64,000 nucleotides of DNA from UBA6168 sp965222975 (GCA_965222975.1 CBDCVJ010000086.1:62001-126000), one strand, 5' to 3'; shown: positions 1 to 7,829, counted from the first letter of the stretch. Numbers and translations: made by a program. The notes: a model not told the origin generated them from the letters alone.

Positions 1-20
1 GCCCCTGCTTGGTGGAAGGC

Positions 21-53
21 ACAAAAAAAAGCCGATACCGACGTGTCGGTACC
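21..53 (-). terminator. Rho-independent terminator of leftmost minus operon
   Basis: Read on the minus strand, the stem TACCGAC-ac-GTCGGTA is followed by TCGGC and eight T. It lies downstream of the minus-strand genes ending at 346 and 170 and probably ends their transcript. A separate 10-bp inverted repeat (GCCCCTGCTT at 1-10 and its complement at 85-94) encloses it. Confidence 0.6.
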
Positions 54-80
54 AGCTTATTTAACCCCAAAAAACCAAAT
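54..80 (+). repeat. Repeat copy A (pairs with 11009-11035)
   Basis: A 27-bp block starting GCTTATTTAA matches 24 of 27 bases of a block at 11009-11035. In both places the block directly follows a GC-rich hairpin and is followed shortly by CAGGGGCT. The two copies are in the same orientation and bracket the minus-strand module of the mobile element. Function unknown. Confidence 0.55.
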
Positions 81-169
81 CTTTAAGCAGGGGCTGCTTG
101 GTCTTTTTATGTCACGGGCCTCTGGGTGTTGTGTAAAGGTACTTTTTTCCCAGCAAAAAAAGAAACCCT

Positions 170-388
170 TTATTCCCCGAACCCCTCAAAAAACGACGGG
201 TCCAGCTTCTCTACGATGGCGAGGACGCCCATTATGATCTGGGACTTGCGGGTGGCATAGTAAAATGATGGAGCATTTTTGTACCCGAACATCTTTCCCA
301 CATCAGTATCTGTGAGCTTCAGTTCCCTTTTCAGGAACTCATATTTTATGCGGCTAAGGCTGTCGAGGCCTCCTTTTTTGTTATCCAT
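170..388 (-). CDS. Small HTH-like protein
   Basis: 72 aa, basic. The middle (LTDTDVGKMFGYKN, residues about 26-39) reads like a helix-turn-helix of the kind found in small phage or ICE regulators, but I cannot name the family. It overlaps the 3' end of the upstream gene (stop at 346) by 43 nt, so it is probably translated from the same mRNA. The ATG at 388 is the only good start. A terminator follows at 21-53. Confidence 0.5.
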   Translation of the reverse strand: MDNKKGGLDSLSRIKYEFLKRELKLTDTDVGKMFGYKNAPSFYYATRKSQIIMGVLAIVEKLDPSFFEGFGE

Positions 389-732
389 TGCATGTCTTTT
401 GGCAAAGTTACGGAAAGCTCTTCCATTACTGCATCGGTCAAGGGGGTTGTACTGTCCCAGTCGCCAATGTAGCCTACCAGATGGTCGGTCAGGTTGAAGT
501 GCAGGTGCTCATGGGACTGCCAGCAGAAGTGGGTGTCCCCTACCTTTATTTCTTCGTCGAACAATGCCTCGGCCACGTCAGCAGCGACCAGTCCGAATAT
601 GGCAGGGTTGATTGGATAATCGGTTTCATACTCATTGTTGTACTGCTTGGTGATATAGGCCAACCGTGCTGGTGTGGCGTTGGCGATCTGGTTTTGGATG
701 GCGGTAACGGTGATATTCTTGATATTTTTCAT
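346..732 (-). CDS. Hypothetical protein, 128 aa
   Basis: I take the ATG at 732 as the start. The reading frame stays open to 1113, but the upstream part is low-complexity sequence antisense to other features and crosses the promoter at 794-822. The protein is acidic, with a His-rich stretch (QSHEHLHFN, about residues 72-80). Family not recognised. It is the first gene after a consensus promoter carrying an operator-like palindrome, so it is likely an early or regulated gene of the element. Confidence 0.6.
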   Translation of the reverse strand: MKNIKNITVTAIQNQIANATPARLAYITKQYNNEYETDYPINPAIFGLVAADVAEALFDEEIKVGDTHFCWQSHEHLHFNLTDHLVGYIGDWDSTTPLTDAVMEELSVTLPKDMQWITKKEASTALAA

Positions 733-793
733 TTTAATGGATTTTGAATGGTTTGAAAATGTTGCGGGAAATATTTCCCTTTTGATTACGACA

Positions 794-822
794 CAAATAT
801 AAAGTATATACTTTAATCGCAA
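794..822 (-). promoter_or_regulatory. Promoter with operator palindrome in the spacer
   Basis: On the minus strand the -33 TTG (822-820), 18 nt of spacer and a -7 TATATTTG (801-794) fit the Bacteroidota TTG / TAnnTTTG consensus. The palindrome AAAGTATATACTTT (801-814) fills the spacer and touches the -7 box, a classic repressor position. Its half-sites recur at 11456-11472 in the repressor control region. The word TTTTCTATAAAA at 830-841 is also shared with that region. It drives the genes at 732 and 388. Confidence 0.7.
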
Positions 823-869
823 CATTCTATTTTCTATAAAAGTGCCGCTTTCTTCGACGAACGTACCTT

Positions 870-1073
870 TCAGGAGGGTGGGTTCCAGAAAAACGAAGCG
901 AGTGCCTCCCCATCGGCCTCGCAGTCCTCGTCGTTCTGGCCGTGGAAGAGGGTGTCCTTCATGTACATGCACACGGCCTGGCCCAATGTCTTGTACCGGT
1001 GCAGGTCCCTGCTGGTCCTTTCCAGTTTGTCTTCGAGGTAGTAGATGTACGCATGGATGGGCTTGGGGGACAT
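870..1073 (-). CDS. Hypothetical protein, 67 aa
   Basis: The ATG at 1073 opens a 67-aa acidic frame with an N-terminal amphipathic helix (IYYLEDKLERTSRDLHRY). No stop-free extension exists upstream. Family not recognised. It lies upstream of the promoter at 794-822 on the same strand and may be its own short unit. Confidence 0.45.
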   Translation of the reverse strand: MSPKPIHAYIYYLEDKLERTSRDLHRYKTLGQAVCMYMKDTLFHGQNDEDCEADGEALASFFWNPPS

Positions 1074-1112
1074 GCTGCATGTCCGGGCGTGGAGGTTGGT
1101 TCTGAGTTGTCA

Positions 1113-1277
1113 TGGCGTTGATGATTTTGCGCGGCGAAGCTCTTCCGACATCAACGCCAATTGATTTCTACAAACTCACCGAGGTGGGAAAGTAGACGGA
1201 AAAGCACTCGCCTTATTTTACAAAGTGGATTTGACTAATAAAATGAATTTGCATAATGAATCAATTTGGCGTTGATG
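1113..1277. repeat. Three copies of TGGCGTTGATG, one inverted
   Basis: TGGCGTTGATG occurs at 1113-1123 and 1267-1277, and its complement at 1149-1159. The inverted copy and the 1267 copy share further bases on one side (ATCAATT), making an imperfect 18-bp inverted repeat around about 1150-1277. No gene is visible between them. This could be a protein-binding or recombination site. Confidence 0.4.
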
Positions 1278-1640
1278 CCCCAAAATTAGTCATTTCCCTT
1301 CTGAAAAGCAAGAAACACCCCTGCAAGTACCCCTGCATACTTTTGGGTTTTCTCGTGGACTTTTGGGTCTTGTGGAATCTTGTGGGATTTAAAATGCTGG
1401 TTTTCAATGGGTTAGACCCAGTTCAAACAGTCCAGTGCGGTTTGGACTGTGTTGGTTTTCAGACCAAAAAACCATTCTCCCAGTCCGCCCAGAGCAGTCC
1501 AAATGGGGGTGGGCTGTTTTACGTGCTGGTTATCAATAGGTTATGACTCAAAACCCAAAAGTCCAGCTTATTTATTATTTTTAATAGTAGTCTATTTTGA
1601 AAAAAAGTCTATTAAGAATGTATCCAGCCCGTCGGATGGA
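1278..1640. other. Non-coding region with repeated words
   Basis: No convincing gene. It holds two imperfect direct copies (17/19) of GCTGGTTTTCAATGGGTTA at 1396-1414 and 1525-1543, and four copies of CAGTCC in either orientation (1428, 1443, 1481, 1495), two of them forming a hairpin. Such clustered short repeats suit a replication origin or a recombinase arm-site region, but nothing decides between them. The plus-strand frames at 1256-1546 and 1449-2033 are not convincing genes. Confidence 0.35.
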
Positions 1641-1666
1641 AAAAAAAAAGCCTCCCGGAGGAGGCC
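1641..1666 (-). terminator. Terminator after the 115-aa gene
   Basis: On the minus strand GCCTCC-tccg-GGAGGC is followed by a run of ten T, five bases past the stop codon at 1671. The same stem sequence is used at 2031-2053. Confidence 0.8.
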
Positions 1667-1670
1667 GTAT

Positions 1671-2018
1671 CTATGTGCTGATGGGTTCTATCCGAGGTAT
1701 GGAGTCGGCCTCGAATTTATCGTCGGTGACAAGGTAGTATTCCCTCCCTTCGTGCCTGAACCTTTTGTCCAGTGTATCAATACGGTTCGGGTTCAGCTCG
1801 TAGGAGTTCCTTCTACAAAAAAACAGGATCATCTTCCTGAATTGTGCCTTTGTGCAGATCCTCGCCTGCTCCGGGTATTGTTTTCTGAAAAATTGAAAGA
1901 GCATGTTTTTTTCAATGGCAACATTGAGCCATCCTTTTTTGACAAAAAAATCATAAGCCCACAACCTAAAGGCTGCTTCTTTCCTGATATGCTTTTTAAT
2001 AATATCCTCTCTTTCCAT
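1671..2018 (-). CDS. Stand-alone homologue of the primase C-terminal domain
   Basis: 115 aa from the ATG at 2018. The frame is open to 2105, but that would run through the terminator hairpin at 2031-2053 and into the previous gene. By eye the protein aligns with residues about 900-980 of the primase-helicase encoded at 4209-7226. Shared positions include WA, the IEK tripeptide, YP, a T...F basic helix, LNP/VNP and a final GREYYLV/GKEYLIL strand. It may be a detached DNA-binding (winged-helix-like) domain. Own terminator downstream. Confidence 0.65.
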   Translation of the reverse strand: MEREDIIKKHIRKEAAFRLWAYDFFVKKGWLNVAIEKNMLFQFFRKQYPEQARICTKAQFRKMILFFCRRNSYELNPNRIDTLDKRFRHEGREYYLVTDDKFEADSIPRIEPIST

Positions 2019-2030
2019 ACATGTAAATTT

Positions 2031-2053
2031 TAAAAAGCCTCCCGGAGGAGGCC
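2031..2053 (-). terminator. Terminator after the 83-aa gene
   Basis: On the minus strand GCCTCC-tccg-GGAGGC is followed by TTTTTA. It separates the genes ending at 2086 and starting at 2018 and carries the same stem and loop as the hairpin at 1641-1666. Confidence 0.75.
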
Positions 2054-2085
2054 CATTGTCGTCTAAAATTTTGAGGGTTTTTATG

Positions 2086-2337
2086 TTAATGTTCTTGTTC
2101 CTCATTCATTTGAAAAAAATCAAATTCGTGAATTGTGACAGTTACATGAATCTGTGCTTTTAACCTCTTTCCCTTTTCCTCCAAGTGCATAGGTATTTCA
2201 CCTATACATATTTTAGTGTCAGCCATTTGGCCACCAAAACTGTTTATTTCACCAACCATGTTTTCAATCTCTGATTGAAAGTCTGTTTTAGAAATTACTT
2301 CCTCAACGTCTTTTTTGCATTTGTAAATTTCGAGCAT
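2086..2337 (-). CDS. Hypothetical protein, 83 aa
   Basis: The ATG at 2337 is preferred over a TTG two codons upstream. Small acidic protein with alternating charged and hydrophobic residues in its C-terminal half (KAQIHVTVTIHEFDF), suggesting a beta-strand-rich fold. Not recognised. It lies in an AT-rich stretch of small minus-strand genes separated by hairpins. Confidence 0.55.
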   Translation of the reverse strand: MLEIYKCKKDVEEVISKTDFQSEIENMVGEINSFGGQMADTKICIGEIPMHLEEKGKRLKAQIHVTVTIHEFDFFQMNEEQEH

Positions 2338-2409
2338 AATCAATTAATTTTTTAATTCATTTAAACGTGTCAATAAACACTGTTCAAAAAAAAGTTATTG
2401 GTTGTTTTA

Positions 2410-2434
2410 TTTCGTGACTCTTACTGTCACGAAA
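2410..2434. terminator. Hairpin between small genes
   Basis: Perfect 9-bp stem TTTCGTGAC / GTCACGAAA with a 7-nt loop, located just after the stop of the gene at 2444-2692. There is no clean T run, so terminator is the likely but not certain reading. Confidence 0.5.
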
Positions 2435-2443
2435 ACGGTTGAA

Positions 2444-2692
2444 TTATTGATTTATTAATTTGAGATTCTTATTTAAATCCATTACATACTCCATCCTTAC
2501 TCTGCCAGTCCATTTTTTTGACTTTCCGCTTTTCATATTTTCCCACCCAGAATCATCTATATGTTTAACGTAATGTGATCGACCTTCAATCATTGCTGCT
2601 AAGTTATCTTTATGACCTAAGCCGTGTATATCAGTTTTAAATAAAACTGATTCATTGTAGTAGTCGAATATAGGGAAATATTTAGGTTCCAT
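2444..2692 (-). CDS. Hypothetical protein, 82 aa
   Basis: AT-rich gene. The product has an aromatic N-terminus (YFPIFDYYN) and a Lys-rich centre (SGKSKKWTGRVRMEYV). No family recognised. Member of the small-gene series between about 1.6 and 3.4 kb, with a hairpin immediately downstream. Confidence 0.5.
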   Translation of the reverse strand: MEPKYFPIFDYYNESVLFKTDIHGLGHKDNLAAMIEGRSHYVKHIDDSGWENMKSGKSKKWTGRVRMEYVMDLNKNLKLINQ

Positions 2693-2743
2693 ATTTATTG
2701 AAATTTAGTTATTTTTTGTTGGATTGGGTTCTAATTTTGATTT

Positions 2744-3034
2744 TTAAACTTTCTTTATTGTCTCTTTCAAAAACTTTCCTGCAAGTCTTGAAATTCCGAG
2801 GTCTGTATATTTCTTGCCCGAAATCGTTCTATGGTATACCCTGCCATTTATGTAAGTAGTAAAAGACACATGGATGTGATTATGCCATTGATAATAAATT
2901 TCTACATACCCGTCATTCGATACATATTTACCTGTTTTCCAACTACATTTTCCATCGGTGTCAAACACCTTATTTATGTTGACATAAGGGCCACCAATGG
3001 CATAATCACTGTCATATATTTTTGGCTTTGCCAT
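2744..3034 (-). CDS. Hypothetical protein, 96 aa
   Basis: The product is rich in Tyr, Gly and Lys and looks like a compact beta-rich protein (YVEIYYQWHNHIHVSFTTY) with a basic C-terminal helix. No family recognised. Preceded on its strand by a strong hairpin (3063-3102), so it is probably transcribed separately from the gene at 3129-3416. Confidence 0.5.
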   Translation of the reverse strand: MAKPKIYDSDYAIGGPYVNINKVFDTDGKCSWKTGKYVSNDGYVEIYYQWHNHIHVSFTTYINGRVYHRTISGKKYTDLGISRLAGKFLKETIKKV

Positions 3035-3062
3035 AATTCAAAAAATTGGTCTAATTATTCAT

Positions 3063-3102
3063 CCTGTCACTCAGCATTAGTATATTAAGGCTGAGTGACA
3101 GG
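3063..3102. terminator. 13-bp perfect hairpin between small genes
   Basis: CCTGTCACTCAGC pairs perfectly with GCTGAGTGACAGG across a 14-nt AT loop. It sits between the stop of the gene at 3129-3416 and the start of the gene at 3034, in the position of a terminator for the former. Confidence 0.6.
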
Positions 3103-3128
3103 GGTTAAAATATTAGTTGAATTAATGA

Positions 3129-3416
3129 TTAAGGGTCATAAGGAGTTGGTTGCTCTGCATAATATTCATCGTCAATAGCATCCTGAGCCATGTTGTCATA
3201 ATCTGGTTCAGGATTGTCTTTATATTCAGATTCTATTTCAGCGGTTATTTCGTTCAGTTTTTCAGCGGAAATTAAATCTTCTGCAAAGAGCCATTCGTAA
3301 AAATTCATCCCTTGAGGATGTTGGGATAACCCTTCGATAATTTCAAATTCACTGAAATACATTTTATTTAGAATCAACTGAACAGCCTTGTTTATATCTA
3401 AATTTAAATTTTCCAT
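3129..3416 (-). CDS. Acidic hypothetical protein, 95 aa
   Basis: The ATG at 3416 is chosen. The open frame reaches a TTG at 3482, but that would include the terminator at 3441-3479. The product is strongly acidic, especially its last 40 residues (EIESEYKDNPEPDYDNM). Small, very acidic proteins in mobile elements are often DNA mimics or inhibitors, but nothing here proves it. Confidence 0.55.
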   Translation of the reverse strand: MENLNLDINKAVQLILNKMYFSEFEIIEGLSQHPQGMNFYEWLFAEDLISAEKLNEITAEIESEYKDNPEPDYDNMAQDAIDDEYYAEQPTPYDP

Positions 3417-3440
3417 GACAGTTTGTTTTATCGGTCTTTT

Positions 3441-3479
3441 TAAAAAGTCCACGCCCGTCTGAGAGATCGGAACGTGGAC
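3441..3479 (-). terminator. Terminator of the main minus-strand operon
   Basis: On the minus strand GTCCACG ... CGTGGAC (19-nt loop) is followed by TTTTTA. It lies 31 bp past the stop codon of the last operon gene (3510) and separates the long replication operon from the small-gene cassettes. Confidence 0.7.
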
Positions 3480-3509
3480 CAATAGTTAAATTAAAAACAA
3501 TATCATCCA

Positions 3510-3779
3510 TCAAACGAGCACGAATGCCTGCTTGATTTTCTTGTTATTGATGATGCGGGAGAAGTCCTTCGACTTTAGGCAAGCCTGTAATGTTCGGAAC
3601 TGCTCATCGTTCAGTTCTCCGGCTTGCCGTAGCTCCTCGATCTCCATCTTCAGGTTGTAAGCATCCACTTGGATATGGCCTTTCCTGGCAGCCCAGGCGA
3701 TCAGCTCATGCTCCGAGATGCTATTGCGCTGGTGCTTCGGTACTTTCTGTAGCAGGTATTTCTTTTCGATCGGTATCAT
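3510..3779 (-). CDS. Hypothetical protein, 89 aa
   Basis: Last gene of the long minus-strand operon. Mostly helical and charged (EIEELRQAGELNDEQFRTL). Its ATG at 3779 lies 59 nt inside the preceding gene (3721-3981), a large overlap, so either start could be off. Family not recognised. Confidence 0.5.
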   Translation of the reverse strand: MIPIEKKYLLQKVPKHQRNSISEHELIAWAARKGHIQVDAYNLKMEIEELRQAGELNDEQFRTLQACLKSKDFSRIINNKKIKQAFVLV

Positions 3780-3981
3780 CGTCTATTTTATAATGCGGCA
3801 CCCAGTCCTTCCCATCATGCACGTACAAAAAGAAAGTGATCGGGGCTTTCCATTCCAGGTGCATCCTCAGCGTCAGCTCCATGCGCTTGGCATGCAGCCT
3901 GCCAGCGGCCAGGTCTTTCCGCTCAAATTCCCGCTCCGGATTGTTGCGGATGGGGAGGTCGAAGGCGATGAGGAATTGCAT
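3721..3981 (-). CDS. Hypothetical protein, 86 aa
   Basis: The ATG at 3981 follows the stop of the upstream gene (3983) directly. Basic N-terminal half and acidic, low-complexity C-terminus (DDDTDRKEIPATESTEAPAQ). The C-terminal part is the region overlapped by the next gene. Not recognised; probably part of the replication operon. Confidence 0.5.
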   Translation of the reverse strand: MQFLIAFDLPIRNNPEREFERKDLAAGRLHAKRMELTLRMHLEWKAPITFFLYVHDGKDWVPHYKIDDDTDRKEIPATESTEAPAQ

Positions 3982-3982
3982 A

Positions 3983-4207
3983 TCAGAGAATCATCCGCAG
4001 CGGAATAGCTTGCACTTCAGCCGATGGCGGTTTGTGTTCTTGTAGCTCCCGTTGGAACTGTTCCTGGTTCGGTTCATCCTTATCAATCGCTATGCGTGTG
4101 ATATAAGCATGTACTTTGATGCCACTCGCTGTCTTGCCCTCCCAGATACGGGCAGGTACATTGTTGAGGTGGACAATCTTTTCTGTGGACTCGATTTGAA
4201 TTTTCAT
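3983..4207 (-). CDS. Hypothetical protein, 74 aa, coupled to the primase
   Basis: The ATG at 4207 is separated from the primase stop (TGA at 4211-4209) by one base, indicating translational coupling. The frame opens further upstream inside the primase, but the coupled start is more natural. Beta-rich N-terminus (MKIQIESTEKIVHLNNV). No family recognised. Confidence 0.6.
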   Translation of the reverse strand: MKIQIESTEKIVHLNNVPARIWEGKTASGIKVHAYITRIAIDKDEPNQEQFQRELQEHKPPSAEVQAIPLRMIL

Positions 4208-4208
4208 A

Positions 4209-7200
4209 TCAAAAAGGAATTTTCTGCGCCAAATCCGCCGCACTCGATATCATCCGACAGCTTGAAGCATCAAAGGATCCATTCGCCAAGATCAGATACT
4301 CCTTCCCGTTCGATTTGATCCGGCCATCCTTCGAGTCCACCGTCGGGTTGACCTCCAGCCCGGCGTATTTGGCATATTTCAATAATTTAGCTTTAAAGCG
4401 TTTTGGGGTCACATATCTTTTGTCCTGAGGGTACTGCTCCAGATAGTGATTACAGGCCCACACTTTTTCAATTTTTTGGTTGATCATTGGCCCTTCCTTC
4501 TCATCGAACATGAGGCTGGCCCAGTCAATGAAATTCTCGCCGATGCGCTGCCGCAGGTTACGTTTCTCCAGTGCATCCTGAGGGATGGAATACTGGAGGC
4601 GGTATTTCAAAAAGACCTGACAGCAGGTGGCCATCCAATTGTAGAAGAGGTTCCATTGTTTGTCATCCCACTCTTCAAATAATTGATATCCGAAATCATC
4701 GCTCACCCTGCGATGCTTGTTGTAGTAGTCGCTGAAGGAAAGCAGGTACTGCCGACGGGCGAAGCTGTTCCCCTCTCCTGTCAGCCCATGGTTCGTATCG
4801 ATGAGGTGCTTTTTGGGCGCTTCCTTATGGCCATCCACCCCTTTCTTTTCCACCCATGTCCCCCGGGTGATGCCAGGGAAGAGCTGCTCGAAATCGAAGT
4901 TGACCCGGACATCCTCGAAGTAGATCACCTGCGTCCGTTCGTCCACACCGGCATAGAGGTGTTTGTCTTCCTCCAGGTTCTTGCGCTTGCCGTTTACCCA
5001 GTGGACTGGGCACAGCTTCTCAAATTGGCTGCACCATACCCCTTTCCCCGTACCGCCCTGGCTCCTGCCCACCTCGCTCTCCAGCCCGTCCATACAGACC
5101 ACGGCCTTCATATTGCCCCAGTCGGTATATTCATGCAGGAGGTAGCCGGCAGCAACCATCTTGGCAGCGAGGTTTGCCCGCCATATCTTCAAGTCGTCCG
5201 CCGTGGGTTGCTCCGGCTCTTCCCGCTCCTCCCAGTAGTGTGTGCCCTCGCCATCGCTGGCCAGGGAGAACAGTTTTTTCCAATGAAACATAGAAGTCCT
5301 TGCGTAGAAATTGGCCATATCGCAGGCCTCTCCATGGTCCGTTGGCTTCATCTCCCAATCATCGCCCTTACGCTCGACGTGCATCAATGGCTTGCCGACA
5401 TATTTCGCTTCAAAATCAACCACTTTATCCCTCCAAATGTGCCTGGGCAATTCCGCCAGTGGCCGCTCGGTGATCTCATCCTTGGTAATCTTCCAGTAAC
5501 AGTTTTTGAAATACAAAAACATCGTATCCTGATCGCTCTCATTAAATTGCGGTTCGAAGTAGTGCATGTTGGAGAGCTTGTCCGGGCCGAGGTACTGTTT
5601 CCCTCCCCTGAGCAGCATTTCCAGCACAGGTTTTTCCTCCAGCTCCCTGGTGAAGTCAATCACATAGCGCTGCACTTTATGTGTCGAGATTTCCTCCACT
5701 ACCCTATCCTCGACCTTGATGAAGCGGTAGGTTTCGGGCCCGGTCTCGAAGAGGCCAAAGCCCCTGTTTTTCAGAAATTCGAGGATGGCCACGTAGTCGA
5801 AGCTGTATTTGATTTTTACATTTCCACTTCTATCCTCTATCTCAGTCTTGTGCCAGTACTGCTCATGCCGACGGATCTTGTCCGCCATCTCAAATTCGCC
5901 GGTCTTTTTGTTCCAACGCCATTTCAGTTGGCCGAATTTGAACTCCCGCAGCTCCTTCAGCTCCTCCTTGTGCTCGTTCAAAAAAGCAGGCCGACTGTGC
6001 AAGTGCCAGAACTCCTTCAGTTTGTAGCTGCTGATCTGGGTGATATTATGCACGTTTACATGCTCCCCTTTCCCCTCCCGGTCAATTATCGCTTTTGCAA
6101 AATCCTTGGCCAGTTCCTCCTCCTTTTTCTTCAACCCCTTGTCATATACCAGCAGGTCATCAATCCCCTTGTGGACTGGATCTTTCCCATAAGCGAAGAA
6201 TATATCCAGCTCGATCCCAGAGGTGTGGTAGGCATAGAAGTAGTCCCTGAACCGCAGCACGGCTTTGAAGAAAGTATTGGGCCGCATGTCCACAGGTCTC
6301 GACAGGTCGTCCTTCAGGCTCAGCTCCTGCCAGTCGCTGTCGAGGATGAAAACCACCTGCTGCACCCCACACCTCTTTATCAGCAGCTCGAACTGGTAGG
6401 GCATTTCCCCGCCGGTCGCAAAATTTGAAATCCCCATCACGCCGACGGCCGGCATGCCGTGCAGGCAGAGCTTGTCAGCTTTCTTCTCCCCCTCACAGAT
6501 GTACAGCGTCTTGATGACCTCAAATGTCTTGTAGGCTTTGAGGATGTACATTGGCAACCAGAGGTGGCTTCCCGACCCGTATGGCGATTTGTACTTGACC
6601 GCTTTGCCTTTGATCTTGTGCAGCGAGGGGTTCGCCCACCGCACCCGGACGAGGCTACGGGCCTTTCCCCGCTCGGTTTTGTAAATGATCGGCTTGCCCT
6701 CCAGATCGAGGTAGTGCAGTACCATATCGTCACCTGGGCACACGTTCCAGAATTTGTCAATCGTAGCCGCTTGGTAGCGGTCCATTTCGTATTTTGAATC
6801 GGTGCCCTGGCTCAACCAGAATTTTTGCGCCTTCACCGGGATGCCGCTCTGCCTCAGCTGCAGGTCCCGGAACTTGGCTTTCCGGGCCGTATTTTTTTTG
6901 GTTGTTTTGGCTGGTTCTTCTATGCTGATCCGGTACCGGTCGGCGAGGATCAACAGCGCTTCCTGATAGCTCTTGTCCTGCGTTTCCATCAGGAAACCAA
7001 CAGCACTTTTTCCACCTTTTTTCCCACCTATTCCACAGCTAAAGCACTTCCAAAGTTTTTTCGATTTTGTGAAAGTGAGTTTTTTCTTGCCAAGGCATTT
7101 TGGGCAATCGCCTACTTGTGAGGCACCGCTGCGCTTCAGTTGGATGTAATCGGGAATGATGTCCTCCAGCTTCGCTGTCTCTTTGATCTGGTCCGCAATT

Positions 7201-7226
7201 TTTGGAGGGATGTAGGTATTCGTCAT
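4209..7226 (-). CDS. Primase-helicase (CHC2 zinc finger, TOPRIM, P-loop ATPase)
   Basis: 1005 aa, replication protein of the mobile element. An N-terminal zinc ribbon (CPKC at 41-44 and CFSC at 61-64) resembles DnaG. A TOPRIM core follows: LYICEGEKKADKL at about 241-253 with the catalytic Glu, then ILDSD at about 294-298. A C-terminal helicase-like ATPase has Walker A GGTGKG (724-729) and a likely Walker B VIYFED (767-772). The last 100 residues form a separate module also encoded alone at 1671-2018. This architecture is typical of phages and plasmid-like elements that prime and unwind their own DNA. The ATG at 7226 is the first good start. Confidence 0.88.
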   Translation of the reverse strand: MTNTYIPPKIADQIKETAKLEDIIPDYIQLKRSGASQVGDCPKCLGKKKLTFTKSKKLWKCFSCGIGGKKGGKSAVGFLMETQDKSYQEALLILADRYRISIEEPAKTTKKNTARKAKFRDLQLRQSGIPVKAQKFWLSQGTDSKYEMDRYQAATIDKFWNVCPGDDMVLHYLDLEGKPIIYKTERGKARSLVRVRWANPSLHKIKGKAVKYKSPYGSGSHLWLPMYILKAYKTFEVIKTLYICEGEKKADKLCLHGMPAVGVMGISNFATGGEMPYQFELLIKRCGVQQVVFILDSDWQELSLKDDLSRPVDMRPNTFFKAVLRFRDYFYAYHTSGIELDIFFAYGKDPVHKGIDDLLVYDKGLKKKEEELAKDFAKAIIDREGKGEHVNVHNITQISSYKLKEFWHLHSRPAFLNEHKEELKELREFKFGQLKWRWNKKTGEFEMADKIRRHEQYWHKTEIEDRSGNVKIKYSFDYVAILEFLKNRGFGLFETGPETYRFIKVEDRVVEEISTHKVQRYVIDFTRELEEKPVLEMLLRGGKQYLGPDKLSNMHYFEPQFNESDQDTMFLYFKNCYWKITKDEITERPLAELPRHIWRDKVVDFEAKYVGKPLMHVERKGDDWEMKPTDHGEACDMANFYARTSMFHWKKLFSLASDGEGTHYWEEREEPEQPTADDLKIWRANLAAKMVAAGYLLHEYTDWGNMKAVVCMDGLESEVGRSQGGTGKGVWCSQFEKLCPVHWVNGKRKNLEEDKHLYAGVDERTQVIYFEDVRVNFDFEQLFPGITRGTWVEKKGVDGHKEAPKKHLIDTNHGLTGEGNSFARRQYLLSFSDYYNKHRRVSDDFGYQLFEEWDDKQWNLFYNWMATCCQVFLKYRLQYSIPQDALEKRNLRQRIGENFIDWASLMFDEKEGPMINQKIEKVWACNHYLEQYPQDKRYVTPKRFKAKLLKYAKYAGLEVNPTVDSKDGRIKSNGKEYLILANGSFDASSCRMISSAADLAQKIPF

Positions 7227-7249
7227 GTACTGGGTTTGGGCAATAGAGA

Positions 7250-7474
7250 TTAGTTATTGGTGATCAGTGATTCGGGGCTCTTTTTTCGAAAAATGACCTT
7301 AGCTTTCGTTTTCAGGACTTTTACATATCCAAATTCATATTCATCGATTTCTCCAAGGGATACCACTATCTTCACCCCCTTCACATCCAATGATTCGCCT
7401 GGCTTAAAATCCAATTTGGCATGTAGCCAACCCTCATTAAAAGGGTATTTTTCGAGTAATTTTTTCTTGGTCAT
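7250..7474 (-). CDS. Hypothetical protein, 74 aa
   Basis: Lys-rich small protein immediately upstream of the primase (23-nt gap). The C-terminal half is a run of beta-like segments (GVKIVVSLGEIDEYEFGYVKVLK). Not recognised; an accessory replication or modification function is only inferred from position. Confidence 0.55.
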   Translation of the reverse strand: MTKKKLLEKYPFNEGWLHAKLDFKPGESLDVKGVKIVVSLGEIDEYEFGYVKVLKTKAKVIFRKKSPESLITNN

Positions 7475-7478
7475 AATC

Positions 7479-7817
7479 TCAACTTTGGTTTTTGTCGATG
7501 ATGGTGACCTTCAGGGGTTCTACCTCAAATTCAGCATCCTCCTCGTACACCTTTATCAGCTCGATCCCGCAATCCTCGAACTGGGCATAAGGTGATTTGG
7601 CTCTGCCTTCTATCCTCACATGCCCCACCCCTTCAACATCCAATGTCCCACGCAGCCCAACGTTCCAGGCAATGTGCTGGAGCATGGCTTCTAAGTCGCT
7701 GTCCGATTCGATGATATCATTGTAACTTTCAAGGGCCTCTTTCGCCTTTTCTTGGTCCACGATCTTGGCATGCCAATACCAGTGGACCTCCATTTTCAGG
7801 GAGTACATTTTTTCCAT
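7479..7817 (-). CDS. Hypothetical protein, 112 aa
   Basis: Separated from the next gene by 4 nt. The N-terminal part (MEVHWYWHAKIVDQEKAKEALESY) looks like an alpha/beta sandwich segment, followed by an acidic C-terminal half. A second Met at residue 4 or 9 is possible. Family not recognised. Confidence 0.55.
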   Translation of the reverse strand: MEKMYSLKMEVHWYWHAKIVDQEKAKEALESYNDIIESDSDLEAMLQHIAWNVGLRGTLDVEGVGHVRIEGRAKSPYAQFEDCGIELIKVYEEDAEFEVEPLKVTIIDKNQS

Positions 7818-7829
7818 ATCAATTATTGG

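Noticed and set aside
733..1113. N-terminal extension of the 128-aa gene
   Set aside because: It would cross a consensus promoter and operator and is low-complexity shadow of the gene at 870-1073.
4683..6428. 581-aa open frame on the plus strand
   Set aside because: It is the exact antisense of the primase-helicase, which has clear zinc, TOPRIM and Walker motifs. The antisense reading has no recognisable domains and is an artefact of the GC-rich codon usage.
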